A stretch of DNA of 64,000 nucleotides, from contig NZ_BNCD01000028.1 in assembly GCF_014656295.1 (NCBI RefSeq), positions 30,692-94,691 on the forward strand. The letters are read 5' to 3'. Below, in pieces: positions 27,345 to 35,868 of this stretch. The translations under genes were made by a program, and so were the position numbers. This DNA comes from Streptomyces sulfonofaciens. Its GTDB lineage: Bacteria; Actinomycetota; Actinomycetes; Streptomycetales; Streptomycetaceae. How positions within the stretch are numbered: position 1 is the first letter of the stretch; each line of letters begins with the position of its first letter. Under the pieces are notes generated by a model. The model was not told where the DNA came from, did not search any database, and worked only from the letters and a program-made list of their open reading frames with translations.

Positions 27345-28066
27345 GCACGCAGCATCAGCCCGGTGAACTGCTCGGAGCGTACGCCCTCGGCATTCTCGAC
27401 CCCGAGGAGCGGCGGGAGATCGAGGAGCACACCGCCATGTGCGACTCGTGCCGCAGGGAGCTGGAGGAACTGCGGGAGATGGAGACGTCGCTCGGCGAGG
27501 TGCCGCCGGAGGCATTCCTTGAGGGGCCGGTCGAGGACGGGGACCTGCTGCTGCAGCGGACGCTGCGCCAGGCACGCGCCGAGGAGGCCGCCTCGCGCCG
27601 GCGGCGATCATTCGCCCTCGGCGCGGCGGCGGCCGCCTCGGCCGTGGTGGTGTTCCTCGGCGGGTACCTGGTCGCAGGTACCGGCCCCTCCGACGCGCAG
27701 GCCGGCGGACCGCCGCCCGCGACGGCCTCCCCGCTGCCGTCCCCGGCGCCGACCGGTATCCGGATGGCCTCGGCGACGGACTCCGCGACCCGGGCCGGTA
27801 TGACGGTCCGCCTCACCCCGGCCGCCGGCTGGGTGCGGGTGAACGCCGCGGTCACCGGGATACCCGCGGGTGAGCGCTGCCGGCTGGTGGTCGTCTCGGA
27901 CGACGGCGAGCGGCAGACCGCGGGGAGCTGGGTGGTCGCACCCGGCGCGAAGGGCAAGGGCAAGGGCGCGGACCTGGACGGCTCGGCCGCGGTGGCCCCC
28001 GACCACGTGAAATCCGTCCTTGTCGAGAACACCGACGGGAAGAGGTACGTCACCGTCAGCCTCTGA
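27341..28066 (+). CDS. Membrane-bound zinc-finger anti-sigma factor
   Basis: A 241-residue type I membrane protein. The cytoplasmic N-terminus has the ZAS motif HTAMCDSC (H-x3-C-x2-C) that binds the sigma factor. One transmembrane helix follows (FALGAAAAASAVVVFLGGYLVA, about residues 90-111) and then an outside RskA-like domain ending VENTDGKRYVTVSL. It holds the sigma factor encoded just upstream until a signal triggers release. The two genes are translationally coupled. Confidence 0.92.
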   Translation: MSTQHQPGELLGAYALGILDPEERREIEEHTAMCDSCRRELEELREMETSLGEVPPEAFLEGPVEDGDLLLQRTLRQARAEEAASRRRRSFALGAAAAASAVVVFLGGYLVAGTGPSDAQAGGPPPATASPLPSPAPTGIRMASATDSATRAGMTVRLTPAAGWVRVNAAVTGIPAGERCRLVVVSDDGERQTAGSWVVAPGAKGKGKGADLDGSAAVAPDHVKSVLVENTDGKRYVTVSL

Positions 28067-28086
28067 ACAGGGGGCAACAGGAGCGC

Positions 28087-28148
28087 ACGGCGGGGGCGGC
28101 CCCTTCGGCCCGGCCATCCGCGGCCGGACCGGCGGCCGTCCCCGCCGT
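28087..28148 (+). terminator. Terminator of the sigma/anti-sigma operon
   Basis: Arms ACGGCGGGGGCGGCC and GGCCGTCCCCGCCGT pair at 14 of 15 positions and start 20 nt after the anti-sigma stop codon; the 32-nt loop contains a second small GGCCGG hairpin. Confidence 0.55.
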
Positions 28149-28166
28149 TGCCCGCCGTCCCTTTCC

Positions 28167-28222
28167 TGATCCCTTCCTGCTCTCCACGTGTTCCCTTCCT
28201 GTTCCCTTCCTGTTCCCTGCGC
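28167..28222. repeat. Short degenerate tandem repeat (TTCCCTTCCTG)
   Basis: The words CTTTCCTGATCC, CCTTCCTGCTC, TTCCCTTCCTG and again TTCCCTTCCTG follow one another, giving a pyrimidine-strand tract of about 11-nt units. Function unknown; it may be a slippage product. Confidence 0.5.
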
Positions 28223-28301
28223 CGGGGCGAGGCCGGTGCCGGGAGGGAGGGCACCCGGCAGCAGACGCGCCGGGCGGCGTCTGCGCGGGCGCCCGTGCGG
28301 C

Positions 28302-28645
28302 TCAGGGCGCGAGGGCAGCCGCGAGGGTGTCGGCGATCGGCGTCGTCGGCCGGCCGATGAGCCGTGCCAGGTGGCCCGGGGTGGCAGCGAGCAGACCGCG
28401 GGAGATCGCGTCGTCCACGTCCGAGGAGGTCCGCGTACGCCTCGGGCAGGCCGGCGGCGATCAGCAGTGAGCGGTGCTCCTCGGGGCTGACGGAGCGGTG
28501 GACCACCTGCCGGCCGCTCTGCCGCGTGACCTCCGCCGCGAACTCGTCGAACGGCCAGGCCGCGTCACCGCTCGGCTCGTACGCCGTGCCGAGGTGACCG
28601 TCCTGGCTCAGGACGGCCGCCGCGGCGGCGCAGTCCGCGCGCGCC
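28302..28645 (-). pseudogene. NmrA-type NAD(P)-dependent oxidoreductase, C-terminal relic
   Basis: The minus strand encodes a typical C-terminus of NmrA-like SDR proteins: LSQDGHLGTAYEPSGDAAW, SGRQVVHRSVSPEEHRSLL, AGLPEAYADLL. It then changes frame near 28430-28440 and ends HLARLIGRPTTPIADTLAAAL before a stop at 28302. The Rossmann N-terminus is missing, so the gene is both truncated and frameshifted. Confidence 0.7.
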
Positions 28646-28669
28646 GCCGGGCGGGGGGCCGACGTGATC

Positions 28670-29074
28670 CCCCTTCGAGGGGCCGGATGCGCGCGCCGCG
28701 CACGGCAGCCGGCTGCGGTTCTGCCGCCTTCTCCTTGGCTCCGCCGTGCCGCACCCGTCCGCACTCCCCTGCACGGTGGCGACGACGCGGGCCCCTTCCG
28801 GGGCTGCCCCATGATGACGTGCCCGCACTTCGACAGGGGACCGCGTCCTGTCGGGTATTCCCGGCCGGATGCACGCCCCGCTGTTCGTACCCGGGTGGTG
28901 GCCGGAACACCGCCGTTCCCCGTCGCGCCCAGGGCGTTGCCCACCGGTGCCCGGCCCGGTCTCGGAACGCGCACTTCTCGGCCTCTCCGATGGGTAGGAT
29001 CACGCCACACGCTGAGCGGGGCGGTTCGAGCCGGGGCCGCGCCCGGCACGGCCGGAACATCGGGGGCGCACGGC
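28670..29074. other. Intergenic region, nothing recognisable
   Basis: About 400 GC-rich bases between the oxidoreductase relic and the membrane protein gene. Plus-strand frames are open but lack conserved sequence; a promoter for the gene at 29075 is presumably here. Confidence 0.4.
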
Positions 29075-30124
29075 ATGAGTACGAACGGCAATGGTTACCG
29101 GGGCCCGACGGGCGGACCAGGACCCGGGCCAGGACCCGGACCAGGGCCCGGTGCCGGGGGACAGCCGGGTCCTGGTCCCGGCCATCAGCCCTACCCCGGG
29201 GCCGGACGCCGGCCGTACCCCGGTGGTCCCGGCGCGGGGCCCTACCCGCCGCCCGCGCCCGTGCCGCCGCAGGGGCACCCGGGGCATCCGCCGGGCTGGG
29301 GCCCGTACCCGCCGCAGCCGTACGGCGGTGGCCCGCAGCCGCCGTTCCCGCGCCCGCCCCGGCCGCCGCTGACGCGCAGCCGGCGGATCCTCAAGTGCGT
29401 CTACAACCCGTTCTACGCCGCCCAGCGGGCCTTTCGCCCCTCGCGCCCGGACGCCGTCGAGGACCTGACGGTGCGCAAGATACAGAAGTGGCGGACCGGG
29501 CTCGGCGCCGCCGCCTGGCTCGTGCTGGTCATGTCGTACAAGCCGGTCGACACCGCCAAGGGCGTCGAGAACGTCGCGGGCGACAAGTTCGACCAGAGCT
29601 GGATCAGCACACTCGTTCTCGTGTGCGCCTTCCCGTTAGTGGTCGGCCTGTTCGTGTTCGCCGCGCAGGGTGCGCTGCGCGGGCTCTACCTGCGCCGGTC
29701 CCTGAAGTCCTGCGGGGCGGTGGCGGCTCTGGTGGGGTCCATGGCCACGCTCCCCCTCGCCCTCGCGCCCGATCCGGGGACCGCCGGCTTCCGTGCCGCC
29801 ATCGGGACCCCGGGCATGGTCGTCCTCATCACCCTCTGCGCGTGGTCGCTGGGCTTCGCCCTGTACGGGATCGCGCTCTGCCTCACGCACGTGTTCCGCA
29901 CCGCGGACATCCACGAGGTGCTGCCGCCGATCCTCGCCGCCTTGCTGGTGTGGGTGATGGCCGCCCTCGACGTGATCGACAACGAGAACGCCGAGGTTCC
30001 CGTCCTCGCGCGGGTCGTGTTCCTTCTCGGCGGTCCGGTGTCGGTGACGGTGCTGTCGTGCTGGGAGCTGTACCGGCTGCGCAGGTACCACCAGCTCAGC
30101 GTGCGGCAGGCCCTCGGCCGCTGA
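29075..30124 (+). CDS. Pro/Gly-rich multi-spanning membrane protein of unknown function
   Basis: A 349-residue protein. The first 115 residues are a Pro/Gly-rich disordered tail beginning with GPGPGPGPG repeats and continuing with YPG/YPP motifs; the rest has about five hydrophobic helices (for example AAWLVLVMSY, TLVLVCAFPLVVGLFVFAA, AALLVWVMAALDVI). The helix-linking segment RRILKCVYNPFYAAQRAF is basic and probably cytoplasmic. I do not recognise the family; tails of this kind are common in Streptomyces membrane proteins. ATG 29075 follows a G-rich ribosome site. Confidence 0.75.
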   Translation: MSTNGNGYRGPTGGPGPGPGPGPGPGAGGQPGPGPGHQPYPGAGRRPYPGGPGAGPYPPPAPVPPQGHPGHPPGWGPYPPQPYGGGPQPPFPRPPRPPLTRSRRILKCVYNPFYAAQRAFRPSRPDAVEDLTVRKIQKWRTGLGAAAWLVLVMSYKPVDTAKGVENVAGDKFDQSWISTLVLVCAFPLVVGLFVFAAQGALRGLYLRRSLKSCGAVAALVGSMATLPLALAPDPGTAGFRAAIGTPGMVVLITLCAWSLGFALYGIALCLTHVFRTADIHEVLPPILAALLVWVMAALDVIDNENAEVPVLARVVFLLGGPVSVTVLSCWELYRLRRYHQLSVRQALGR

Positions 30125-30229
30125 CCGTCTGTCGTTCCGCGGCGTGCGCGAGGCCCAGTTCGCGCCGGTCGACCGGTGAGCGGCCGGCGGCTCCTCCACC
30201 TCCGGGTGCTCTGGTGGTCGAGCCGTCCC

Positions 30230-31843
30230 TCATCCCGCCTGCGGCCTGCGGGGGCGGCGTGCCCGGAGCAGCAGGAGATTCAGGACCGCGCAGACGAGGA
30301 GGGTCACGGCGCACACCAGCATGGCGGTGTGCAGACCGGTGGTGAACCCGGTGTAGGAGGCGTCGGCCACCGCCCGGCGGGTGGCGGCGGGGATCCCGGC
30401 CCCCGCACCCGGATCGACCCGTCCGGCGCGGACCGCGGTCGCCACCGCCGCCCGTGCGGGGCCGCCGAGGCGGTCCAGCGGTGCCGCGAGCGCCGCCTGC
30501 TGACGGGCGTACAGGACGGCGCCGAGCAGCGCGATGCCGAGGGCGGCACCGATCTGGCGGCAGGTGTTGTGCAGGGCGGCGGCGGTGTTGACGTGCTGGG
30601 GGCGCACGCTGGAGACCGCCACGTTGCTCATGGTCGAACTCATCAGCCCGCAGCCGGCGCCCACCAGCGACAGCCGCCACTCCAGGTCCCACAGGGCCGG
30701 CCGGCGGGTCTCGGCCGCCAGTGCCAGGCAGCCGGCGGCCGCCACGAGGAGCCCGGTGACGAGGACGGACCGTCCGCCCAGCCGGGCGGTGAGCCTCCCG
30801 GCCACGGGCGCGAACGCGGCCATGCAGGCGGTCAGCGGCAGGAAGAGGAGCCCGGTGGCCAGGGCGGAGTGGCCCTGCTGCTGTTGCAGGTAGAGGCTGT
30901 AGAAGAAGAGCACGCCGAAGAGGGTGACGAAGTACGCGAGACCGGCCGCGTTGGCGGCCACGAAGCCGCGGATGCGCCACAGTTCGAGCGGCATCAGCGG
31001 ACTGCCCCCGCGGTGCGCCACGTACCGCTCGGTGCCGAGGAAGAGCACCGAGCCGGCGGCGGCGAGCACGAGCGCCCCGATGATCCGGGGCGACCCCCAC
31101 CCGTAGGTACCGGACTCGATCAGACCGTAGACCAGCGCCGTCAGGGTGAGCACGCCGAGGACGATGCCGAAAGGGTCCAGGCGGGGGGCCTGCCCCGGTC
31201 GGCCGTGCCGGGCGGCGGGCACCACGCGGTGACCGAGCACCAGAGTGACCACGGCCAGGGCGACCACGAGGAAGAAGCCGGCCCGCCAGTCCGCGAGGGC
31301 GAGCGCGAGGCCGCCGAGGACGGGTCCGGCGGCCAGGCCCACGCCCGCGACCCCGGCCCAGATGCCGACCGCCCGGGCCCGCGCGGTGGGCTCGGTGTAC
31401 TCGCTGACGACGATGGACAGCGTCTGCGGGACCATCACGGCCGTCCCCACGGCCTGGATCACACGGGAGGCGAGCAGCACGGAAGTGGTCGGCGAGAGCG
31501 CGCAGAGCAGCGAACCGACGAGGAAGGCGGAGACACCGAGGAGGAAGGCGGTGCGTCTGCCCAACCGGTTGCCGAGCGCCCCGCCGGGCAGCAGAAGGCT
31601 CGCGTACCCGAGGGTGTAGATGTCGGCGACCCACTGCAGGCCGGTGACGGACGTGTGCAGGGACGTGCCGATCTGCGGCATGGTTACGTTGACGAGCGTC
31701 GAGTTGAGCATGGACAGCATGAGGCCGAGGCACATCGCGAGCAGCAGCGGGCCCGCCCCCGCACGGCGTGGCGCGTCAGGGGCGGGGGCCGCCACGGGTA
31801 TGCCGCTCAGGGGCCTTGCCGGACTGCTGTCGCCGACGTCCAC
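30230..31843 (-). CDS. DHA2-family (EmrB/QacA) MFS drug exporter
   Basis: A 537-residue, 14-helix MFS transporter. Seen are LNSTLVNVTMPQIGTSL in helix 1, WVADIYTLGYASLLLPGGALGNRLGRR in the helix 2-3 region, and antiporter motif C AGVGLAAGPVLGGLAL. GTG 31843 is preferred to the upstream ATG 31921 because AGAGGAAGG stands about 8 nt before it and the extra residues are unlike the family. The gene is divergent from a MarR regulator and shares an operator with it, a standard inducible efflux arrangement. Confidence 0.9.
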   Translation of the reverse strand: MDVGDSSPARPLSGIPVAAPAPDAPRRAGAGPLLLAMCLGLMLSMLNSTLVNVTMPQIGTSLHTSVTGLQWVADIYTLGYASLLLPGGALGNRLGRRTAFLLGVSAFLVGSLLCALSPTTSVLLASRVIQAVGTAVMVPQTLSIVVSEYTEPTARARAVGIWAGVAGVGLAAGPVLGGLALALADWRAGFFLVVALAVVTLVLGHRVVPAARHGRPGQAPRLDPFGIVLGVLTLTALVYGLIESGTYGWGSPRIIGALVLAAAGSVLFLGTERYVAHRGGSPLMPLELWRIRGFVAANAAGLAYFVTLFGVLFFYSLYLQQQQGHSALATGLLFLPLTACMAAFAPVAGRLTARLGGRSVLVTGLLVAAAGCLALAAETRRPALWDLEWRLSLVGAGCGLMSSTMSNVAVSSVRPQHVNTAAALHNTCRQIGAALGIALLGAVLYARQQAALAAPLDRLGGPARAAVATAVRAGRVDPGAGAGIPAATRRAVADASYTGFTTGLHTAMLVCAVTLLVCAVLNLLLLRARRPRRPQAG

Positions 31844-31962
31844 GGATGCCCTTCCTCTCCGCTCAGCCACCGCACGGAACCGAGCCGGCGCCGCACGGAG
31901 GACTCCGTGCCGCCACCCCACCGATCTCCGCTGCCACCGCGGGACTGCACCGCACCGAATGA

Positions 31963-31975
31963 AGTTAGGCTAACT
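31963..31975. promoter_or_regulatory. MarR-type operator palindrome
   Basis: AGTTAGGCTAACT is a perfect 6-bp inverted repeat around a central G, followed at once by TATAAA, in the spacer between the divergent exporter and MarR genes. Size and position fit a MarR dimer site. Confidence 0.6.
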
Positions 31976-32052
31976 ATAAAATGGACCCCGACAACCCCGT
32001 CCGCCCGGCACATGCCGACCGTCACGCAACGCCGCACGAAGGGAGGCGCCCC

Positions 32053-32583
32053 ATGGGTGACCGGGAGCGCGACCCGAAGCGCGGGCCCCTGGGGCCCGGA
32101 GGCCCTGGACCGGGGAACACGGAGCCCGGGCACTCGGGGTCCGGGGAGGTGCGGCCCGGGGACGTGGAGCCCGGGGGCCTGGCGGCCGAGTGGCGTCCGC
32201 GTTTCCTGCGGATCAGCCAGGCCATGCGCCGCGACACCCAGGGACTTGCGGTGACCATCACCCAGGGAGCCGTACTGAGCCTGCTGCGCGGCGGCCCGCG
32301 CAGCGTGGGGGAGCTGGCCCGGGCCGAGGGCATCCGCCCGCCGAGCATGACCCAGATCATCAACCGGATGGTGGAGCTCGGCTGGGTGGCCCGCTCGGGT
32401 CCGGCCGTGCGCGGCAGCCATGTGGAGATCACCGAGCTGGGCAACAAGGTCTGGGCCGATGTCACCCGGGAGCGGGTGGCGTTGCTGGCCGAGCGGATGG
32501 ACGCACTGTCGGATGGCGACCGGCGCACGCTCCGCGCGGCCCTGCCGGTCCTGGACAAGCTCTTCGGCCCGCCGATCTCGTAG
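32053..32583 (+). CDS. MarR-family transcriptional regulator
   Basis: A 176-residue winged-helix regulator: recognition region GPRSVGELARAEGIRPPSMTQIINRMVELGWVAR, wing RGSHVEITELG. ATG 32053 follows GGGAGG by 6 nt; an ATG at 31981 would lie almost on the operator. The first 40 residues are Gly/Pro-rich and not conserved. It probably represses itself and the divergent exporter gene until a drug-like ligand binds. Confidence 0.88.
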   Translation: MGDRERDPKRGPLGPGGPGPGNTEPGHSGSGEVRPGDVEPGGLAAEWRPRFLRISQAMRRDTQGLAVTITQGAVLSLLRGGPRSVGELARAEGIRPPSMTQIINRMVELGWVARSGPAVRGSHVEITELGNKVWADVTRERVALLAERMDALSDGDRRTLRAALPVLDKLFGPPIS

Positions 32584-32694
32584 GGCCGCGTACCCGTCGC
32601 GGGTCCCGTTCGGCCGGAGCGGCCGGGCGGGCCGATCCCGGGCGGCGCGGGCCGTGCGGTGCCGCCCGGGTCCGTGGTGTCGGGGTCCGTGGTG

Positions 32695-33090
32695 TCAGGG
32701 GCGTCGTTCGTGCCCGACGGCCGGGTCCGCGACGGCGGGGCTGTCGGTGAGGCCGAGCTGCAGGTGCTCGACGTGGTACAGGGCCTGGTCCAGCAGCGCG
32801 GCGACGTGGTCGTCGTACAGGGCATAGACCACCAGGCGGCCCTGGCGGGTGCCGGTGACCAGGCCGAGGTTGCGCAGCAGCCGCAACTGGTGGGAGCAGG
32901 CGGACTGCTCCATGCCGACGGCGTGCGCGAGTTCGGTGGCCGGCAGCGGGCCCTCGCGCAGCTTCGCGAGGATCAGCAGCCGGGAGGGGGTGGCCAGGGC
33001 CTGCAGGGTGGTGGCCACTTTGGCGGCGCCGGCCGTGTCCAGGGGCTTGCGCGGGACGCCGACTGTGGCGGGAGTGGCTCCATGACCCAT
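32695..33090 (-). CDS. ArsR/SmtB-family zinc-type metalloregulator
   Basis: A 131-residue winged-helix repressor: recognition helix MEQSACSHQLRLLRNLGLV and wing RQGRLVVYAL. The C-terminal helix reads YDDHVAALLDQALYHVEH, giving DxH-x10-HxxH, the alpha-5 zinc-binding pattern of SmtB/CzrA proteins. It is divergent from the P1B ATPase gene with a palindromic operator between. Expected action: metal-free dimer represses, zinc (or another divalent metal) releases. Confidence 0.9.
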   Translation of the reverse strand: MGHGATPATVGVPRKPLDTAGAAKVATTLQALATPSRLLILAKLREGPLPATELAHAVGMEQSACSHQLRLLRNLGLVTGTRQGRLVVYALYDDHVAALLDQALYHVEHLQLGLTDSPAVADPAVGHERRP

Positions 33091-33119
33091 GCCGTCATCT
33101 TACCGGACCACCGAATTGC

Positions 33120-33135
33120 ATGAATTATTGTTCAT
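33120..33135. promoter_or_regulatory. ArsR/SmtB operator palindrome
   Basis: ATGAATTATTGTTCAT is an imperfect inverted repeat (ATGAA/TTCAT around TTATTG), AT-rich and 30 nt upstream of the ArsR start, resembling SmtB/CzrA half-sites TGAA..TTCA. Confidence 0.65.
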
Positions 33136-33195
33136 TCTTTCCTGCTATGGTGAGGGGCCGGACCCTTGCTCCGCTCGTGAAGGACCGCCGCTGCC

Positions 33196-35265
33196 ATGTC
33201 TTCCACGTCTTCCACGTCTTCCGTGTCTTGCGTGCCTTCCCCGTCGTCCCCGTCGTCCCCGTCGTCCCCGTCTTCCCCGTCTTCCCCGTCCTGCGCCATC
33301 GCCTCGACGGCCCCGGCCGCCCACCGCGAGGAGGCGGTGCCCGGGCGCCGTACGCGGGTCTTCGCGCTGCCCGAGGCGCGTTGGGCGGCCGCGGCCCTGG
33401 TGCTCTTCCTGGCCGCGCTGCCGCTCCACCTGCTGGGTGCCGCGGTGTGGGCGTGGGGTCCGCTGTACGCGGCCGTGTACGCCGCGGGCGGCTGGGAGCC
33501 GGGCTTGGCCGGTCTGAAGGCGCTGCGGGACAGAACGCTCGACGTCGATCTGCTCATGGTCGTCGCGGCCCTTGGCGCGGCCGCGATCGGGCAGGTGCTG
33601 GACGGTGCGCTGCTGATCGTCATCTTCGCCACCTCCGGCGCCCTGGAGGCGATCGCCACCGCCCGCACCGCGGACTCGGTGCGCGGGCTCCTCGACCTCG
33701 CCCCGGCCACCGCCACCCGGCTGACCGACGGCGGTGGCGAGGAGGCGGTGGCCACCCGGCAGCTCGCGGTGGGTGATGTGATCCTGGTCCGGCCCGGTGA
33801 GCGCGTCGGCGCCGACGGCCGGGTGCTGGACGGGACGGGCGACGTCAACCAGGCCACCATCACCGGCGAGCCGCTGCCGGTGGCCAAGCGGCCCGGGGAC
33901 GAGGTGTTCGCCGGCACGCTCAACGGCACCGGGGCCCTGCGGGTGCGGGTGGAGCGCGACCCGGCGGACTCCGTGATCGCCCGGATCGTGGCCATGGTGG
34001 AGGAGGCGTCGGGGACCAAGGCGCCGACGCAGTTGTTCATCGAGAAGGTCGAGCAGCGGTACTCGATCGGCATGGTGGCGGCCACCGTGGCCCTGTTCGC
34101 CCTGCCGCTGGTCTTCGGTGCCGCCCTCCAGCCGACCCTGCTGCGGGCGATGACGTTCATGATCGTGGCCTCGCCCTGCGCGGTGGTGCTGGCGACCATG
34201 CCGCCGCTGCTGTCCGCGATCGCCAACGCGGGACGCCACGGCGTACTGATCAAGTCGGCCGTGGTCATGGAACGCCTCGGGCAGGCGGACACGGTCGCCC
34301 TCGACAAGACCGGCACCCTGACCGAGGGCACCCCCCGCGTCACGGACGTCCGCCCGATGGCGTCCCACGGCCTCAGCGAGGAGGGTCTGCTGGCCCTGGC
34401 GGCCGCTGCCGAGCACCCCAGCGAGCACCCCCTGGCCCGCGCCGTCGTGGAGGCGGCCCGCGAACGGGGCCTGGACGTCGCGGCGGCCGACGACTTCTCC
34501 TCCACACCCGGCCTCGGGGTGACGGCCACCGTGGACGGCCTGAAGATCGCGGTCGGCAGCCCGGGCCGGCTGCTGCCCGGCCTGGGCGGGCAGCGCGCCG
34601 GCGAGGCGGCGGCCCTCGCCGCCGCCCTGGAGGGCGAGGGCCGTACCGCCGTGCTGGTCACCGTGGACGGCGACCCGGCAGGAGCGCTCGGCGTCGCCGA
34701 CCGCCTGCGTGCCGATGCGGCCGCCACCGTCGCCTCCCTCACCGCCCTGACCGGCGGCACCCCCGTCCTGCTCACCGGCGACAACCCGCGCGCCTCCGCC
34801 CGGCTCGCCGCCGAGGTGGGCATCACGGACGCCCGGGCCGCGCTGCTGCCCCAGGACAAGGTCGCCGCCGTGCGGCAGATGCAGGCCGAGGGCCGCAGGG
34901 TGCTGGTCGTCGGCGACGGCGTGAACGACGCGCCCGCCCTCGCGGAGGCCCACACCGGCATCGCCATGGGCCGGGCGGGCTCCGACCTCGCCCTGGAGAC
35001 CGCCGACGCGGTGGTGGTCCGCGACGAACTGGCCGCCATCCCCACCGCCGTCGCCCTCTCACGCCGGGCCAAGGGCCTCGTCGTGCAGAACCTGGTCGTC
35101 GCCGCGGTCTTCGTCACCGGCCTCGTCGTCTGGGACCTGACGGGCCACCTGCCGCTGCCGCTGGGCGTCGCGGGACACGAGGGCTCCACCGTCATCGTCG
35201 GCCTCAACGGCCTGCGCCTGCTGCGCGAGACGGCGTGGCGCCGCGCCAGGGATGCCGGGCACTGA
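33196..35265 (+). CDS. P1B-type heavy-metal exporting ATPase
   Basis: A 689-residue metal pump. The transmembrane metal motif is S326-P-C328 (VASPCAVVLA), the phosphorylated aspartate is D370 in DKTGTLTEGT, the N-domain has SEHPLARAVVEAA, the TGE motif is ITGEPLPV and the hinge is GDGVNDAP (from G573). SPC with the divergent zinc-type ArsR suggests Zn/Cd/Pb export; the usual CPC is replaced by SPC, so Co or other specificity is possible. There is no N-terminal HMA domain; instead a Ser/Pro-rich tract coded by 9-nt repeats precedes helix 1. ATG 33196 is the first start in frame. Confidence 0.88.
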   Translation: MSSTSSTSSVSCVPSPSSPSSPSSPSSPSSPSCAIASTAPAAHREEAVPGRRTRVFALPEARWAAAALVLFLAALPLHLLGAAVWAWGPLYAAVYAAGGWEPGLAGLKALRDRTLDVDLLMVVAALGAAAIGQVLDGALLIVIFATSGALEAIATARTADSVRGLLDLAPATATRLTDGGGEEAVATRQLAVGDVILVRPGERVGADGRVLDGTGDVNQATITGEPLPVAKRPGDEVFAGTLNGTGALRVRVERDPADSVIARIVAMVEEASGTKAPTQLFIEKVEQRYSIGMVAATVALFALPLVFGAALQPTLLRAMTFMIVASPCAVVLATMPPLLSAIANAGRHGVLIKSAVVMERLGQADTVALDKTGTLTEGTPRVTDVRPMASHGLSEEGLLALAAAAEHPSEHPLARAVVEAARERGLDVAAADDFSSTPGLGVTATVDGLKIAVGSPGRLLPGLGGQRAGEAAALAAALEGEGRTAVLVTVDGDPAGALGVADRLRADAAATVASLTALTGGTPVLLTGDNPRASARLAAEVGITDARAALLPQDKVAAVRQMQAEGRRVLVVGDGVNDAPALAEAHTGIAMGRAGSDLALETADAVVVRDELAAIPTAVALSRRAKGLVVQNLVVAAVFVTGLVVWDLTGHLPLPLGVAGHEGSTVIVGLNGLRLLRETAWRRARDAGH
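33199..33293. repeat. 9-nt tandem repeats in the ATPase 5' end (TCCCCGTCG type)
   Basis: Units of TCTTCCACG then TCCCCGTCG/TCCCCGTCT repeat about ten times and encode a (Ser-Pro-Ser)-type tail. Such a tract is prone to slippage by whole codons, changing tail length without loss of frame. Confidence 0.7.
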
Positions 35266-35333
35266 GCGCGCGCCGTGCGCTCCGCTCGTCCTCGGGGCAC
35301 GGCGGGAGCAAGGCGGCGGCACGCTGACGCGGG

Positions 35334-35522
35334 TCACCTGGCGAGGCTGCGGCGCAGCCGGCGGACGCGGGCCTCACGGGCGTCGCGGGAGACGGCGGCG
35401 TCGGGTGCCGTCTGGTCGAAGCCGTGGAAGGCACCCGACCGGACGTGGAGTTCGGCGTCGCCGCCGGCCTGCCGGATGCGGGTGGCGCAGGCCGCGTCCG
35501 CGTCGCGGTGGGGCTCGCCGGC
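35334..35522 (-). pseudogene. Alpha/beta-hydrolase (acetyl esterase type) C-terminal relic
   Basis: The minus strand reads CATRIRQAGGDAELHVRSG then AFHGFDQTAPDAAVSRDARE and ends in an Arg-rich helix with a stop at 35334. This is the usual C-terminus of Aes-like esterases, with the catalytic histidine in AFHGFD. Nothing of the nucleophile elbow or oxyanion domain precedes it; the upstream segment GEPHRDADAA is already degenerate. Confidence 0.65.
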
Positions 35523-35644
35523 ACCGGCGCAATGTGGGCCGGAGGCAGGCCGGACGGGCCCGCGGCGCGTGCGGACGCCGCGGACGCCGGGACCTCGTCG
35601 GTGCCGCGGGCCCCGAAGCCCTCGCTGGGCGAGGGAGAACCGGA

Positions 35645-35780
35645 CGCGGCCGGATCGGCGCCGAAGCGGGGATCGCAGAGCACGGCGCGCTGGTCGTCGT
35701 GGCGGGTGACGAGCCAGGGGGCCGCCCGTCCCGGATCAGCACCCGGGCGAGCGGGGCCCGGTCGGCGCGCAGGCCCGGGC
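35645..35780 (-). pseudogene. Cytochrome P450 N-terminal relic with frameshift
   Basis: Minus-strand sequence reads LRADRAPLARVLIRDGR, then, after a one-base frame change in a C-run near 35735, WLVTRHDDQRAVLCDPRFGADP. Together these match the conserved beta-1 region of actinobacterial P450s (substrate-side strand, then WLVTRYDDVRAVL-like text). No I-helix or heme-binding cysteine motif remains. Confidence 0.6.
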
Positions 35781-35868
35781 GACGCCCCGGCGGGCAGCCG
35801 CGCGATCCGCCCACGTCCACCGGTCCGGGCCCGCCCCGCCCACCGGTCCGCACCGGCGGGGTGCGGGG

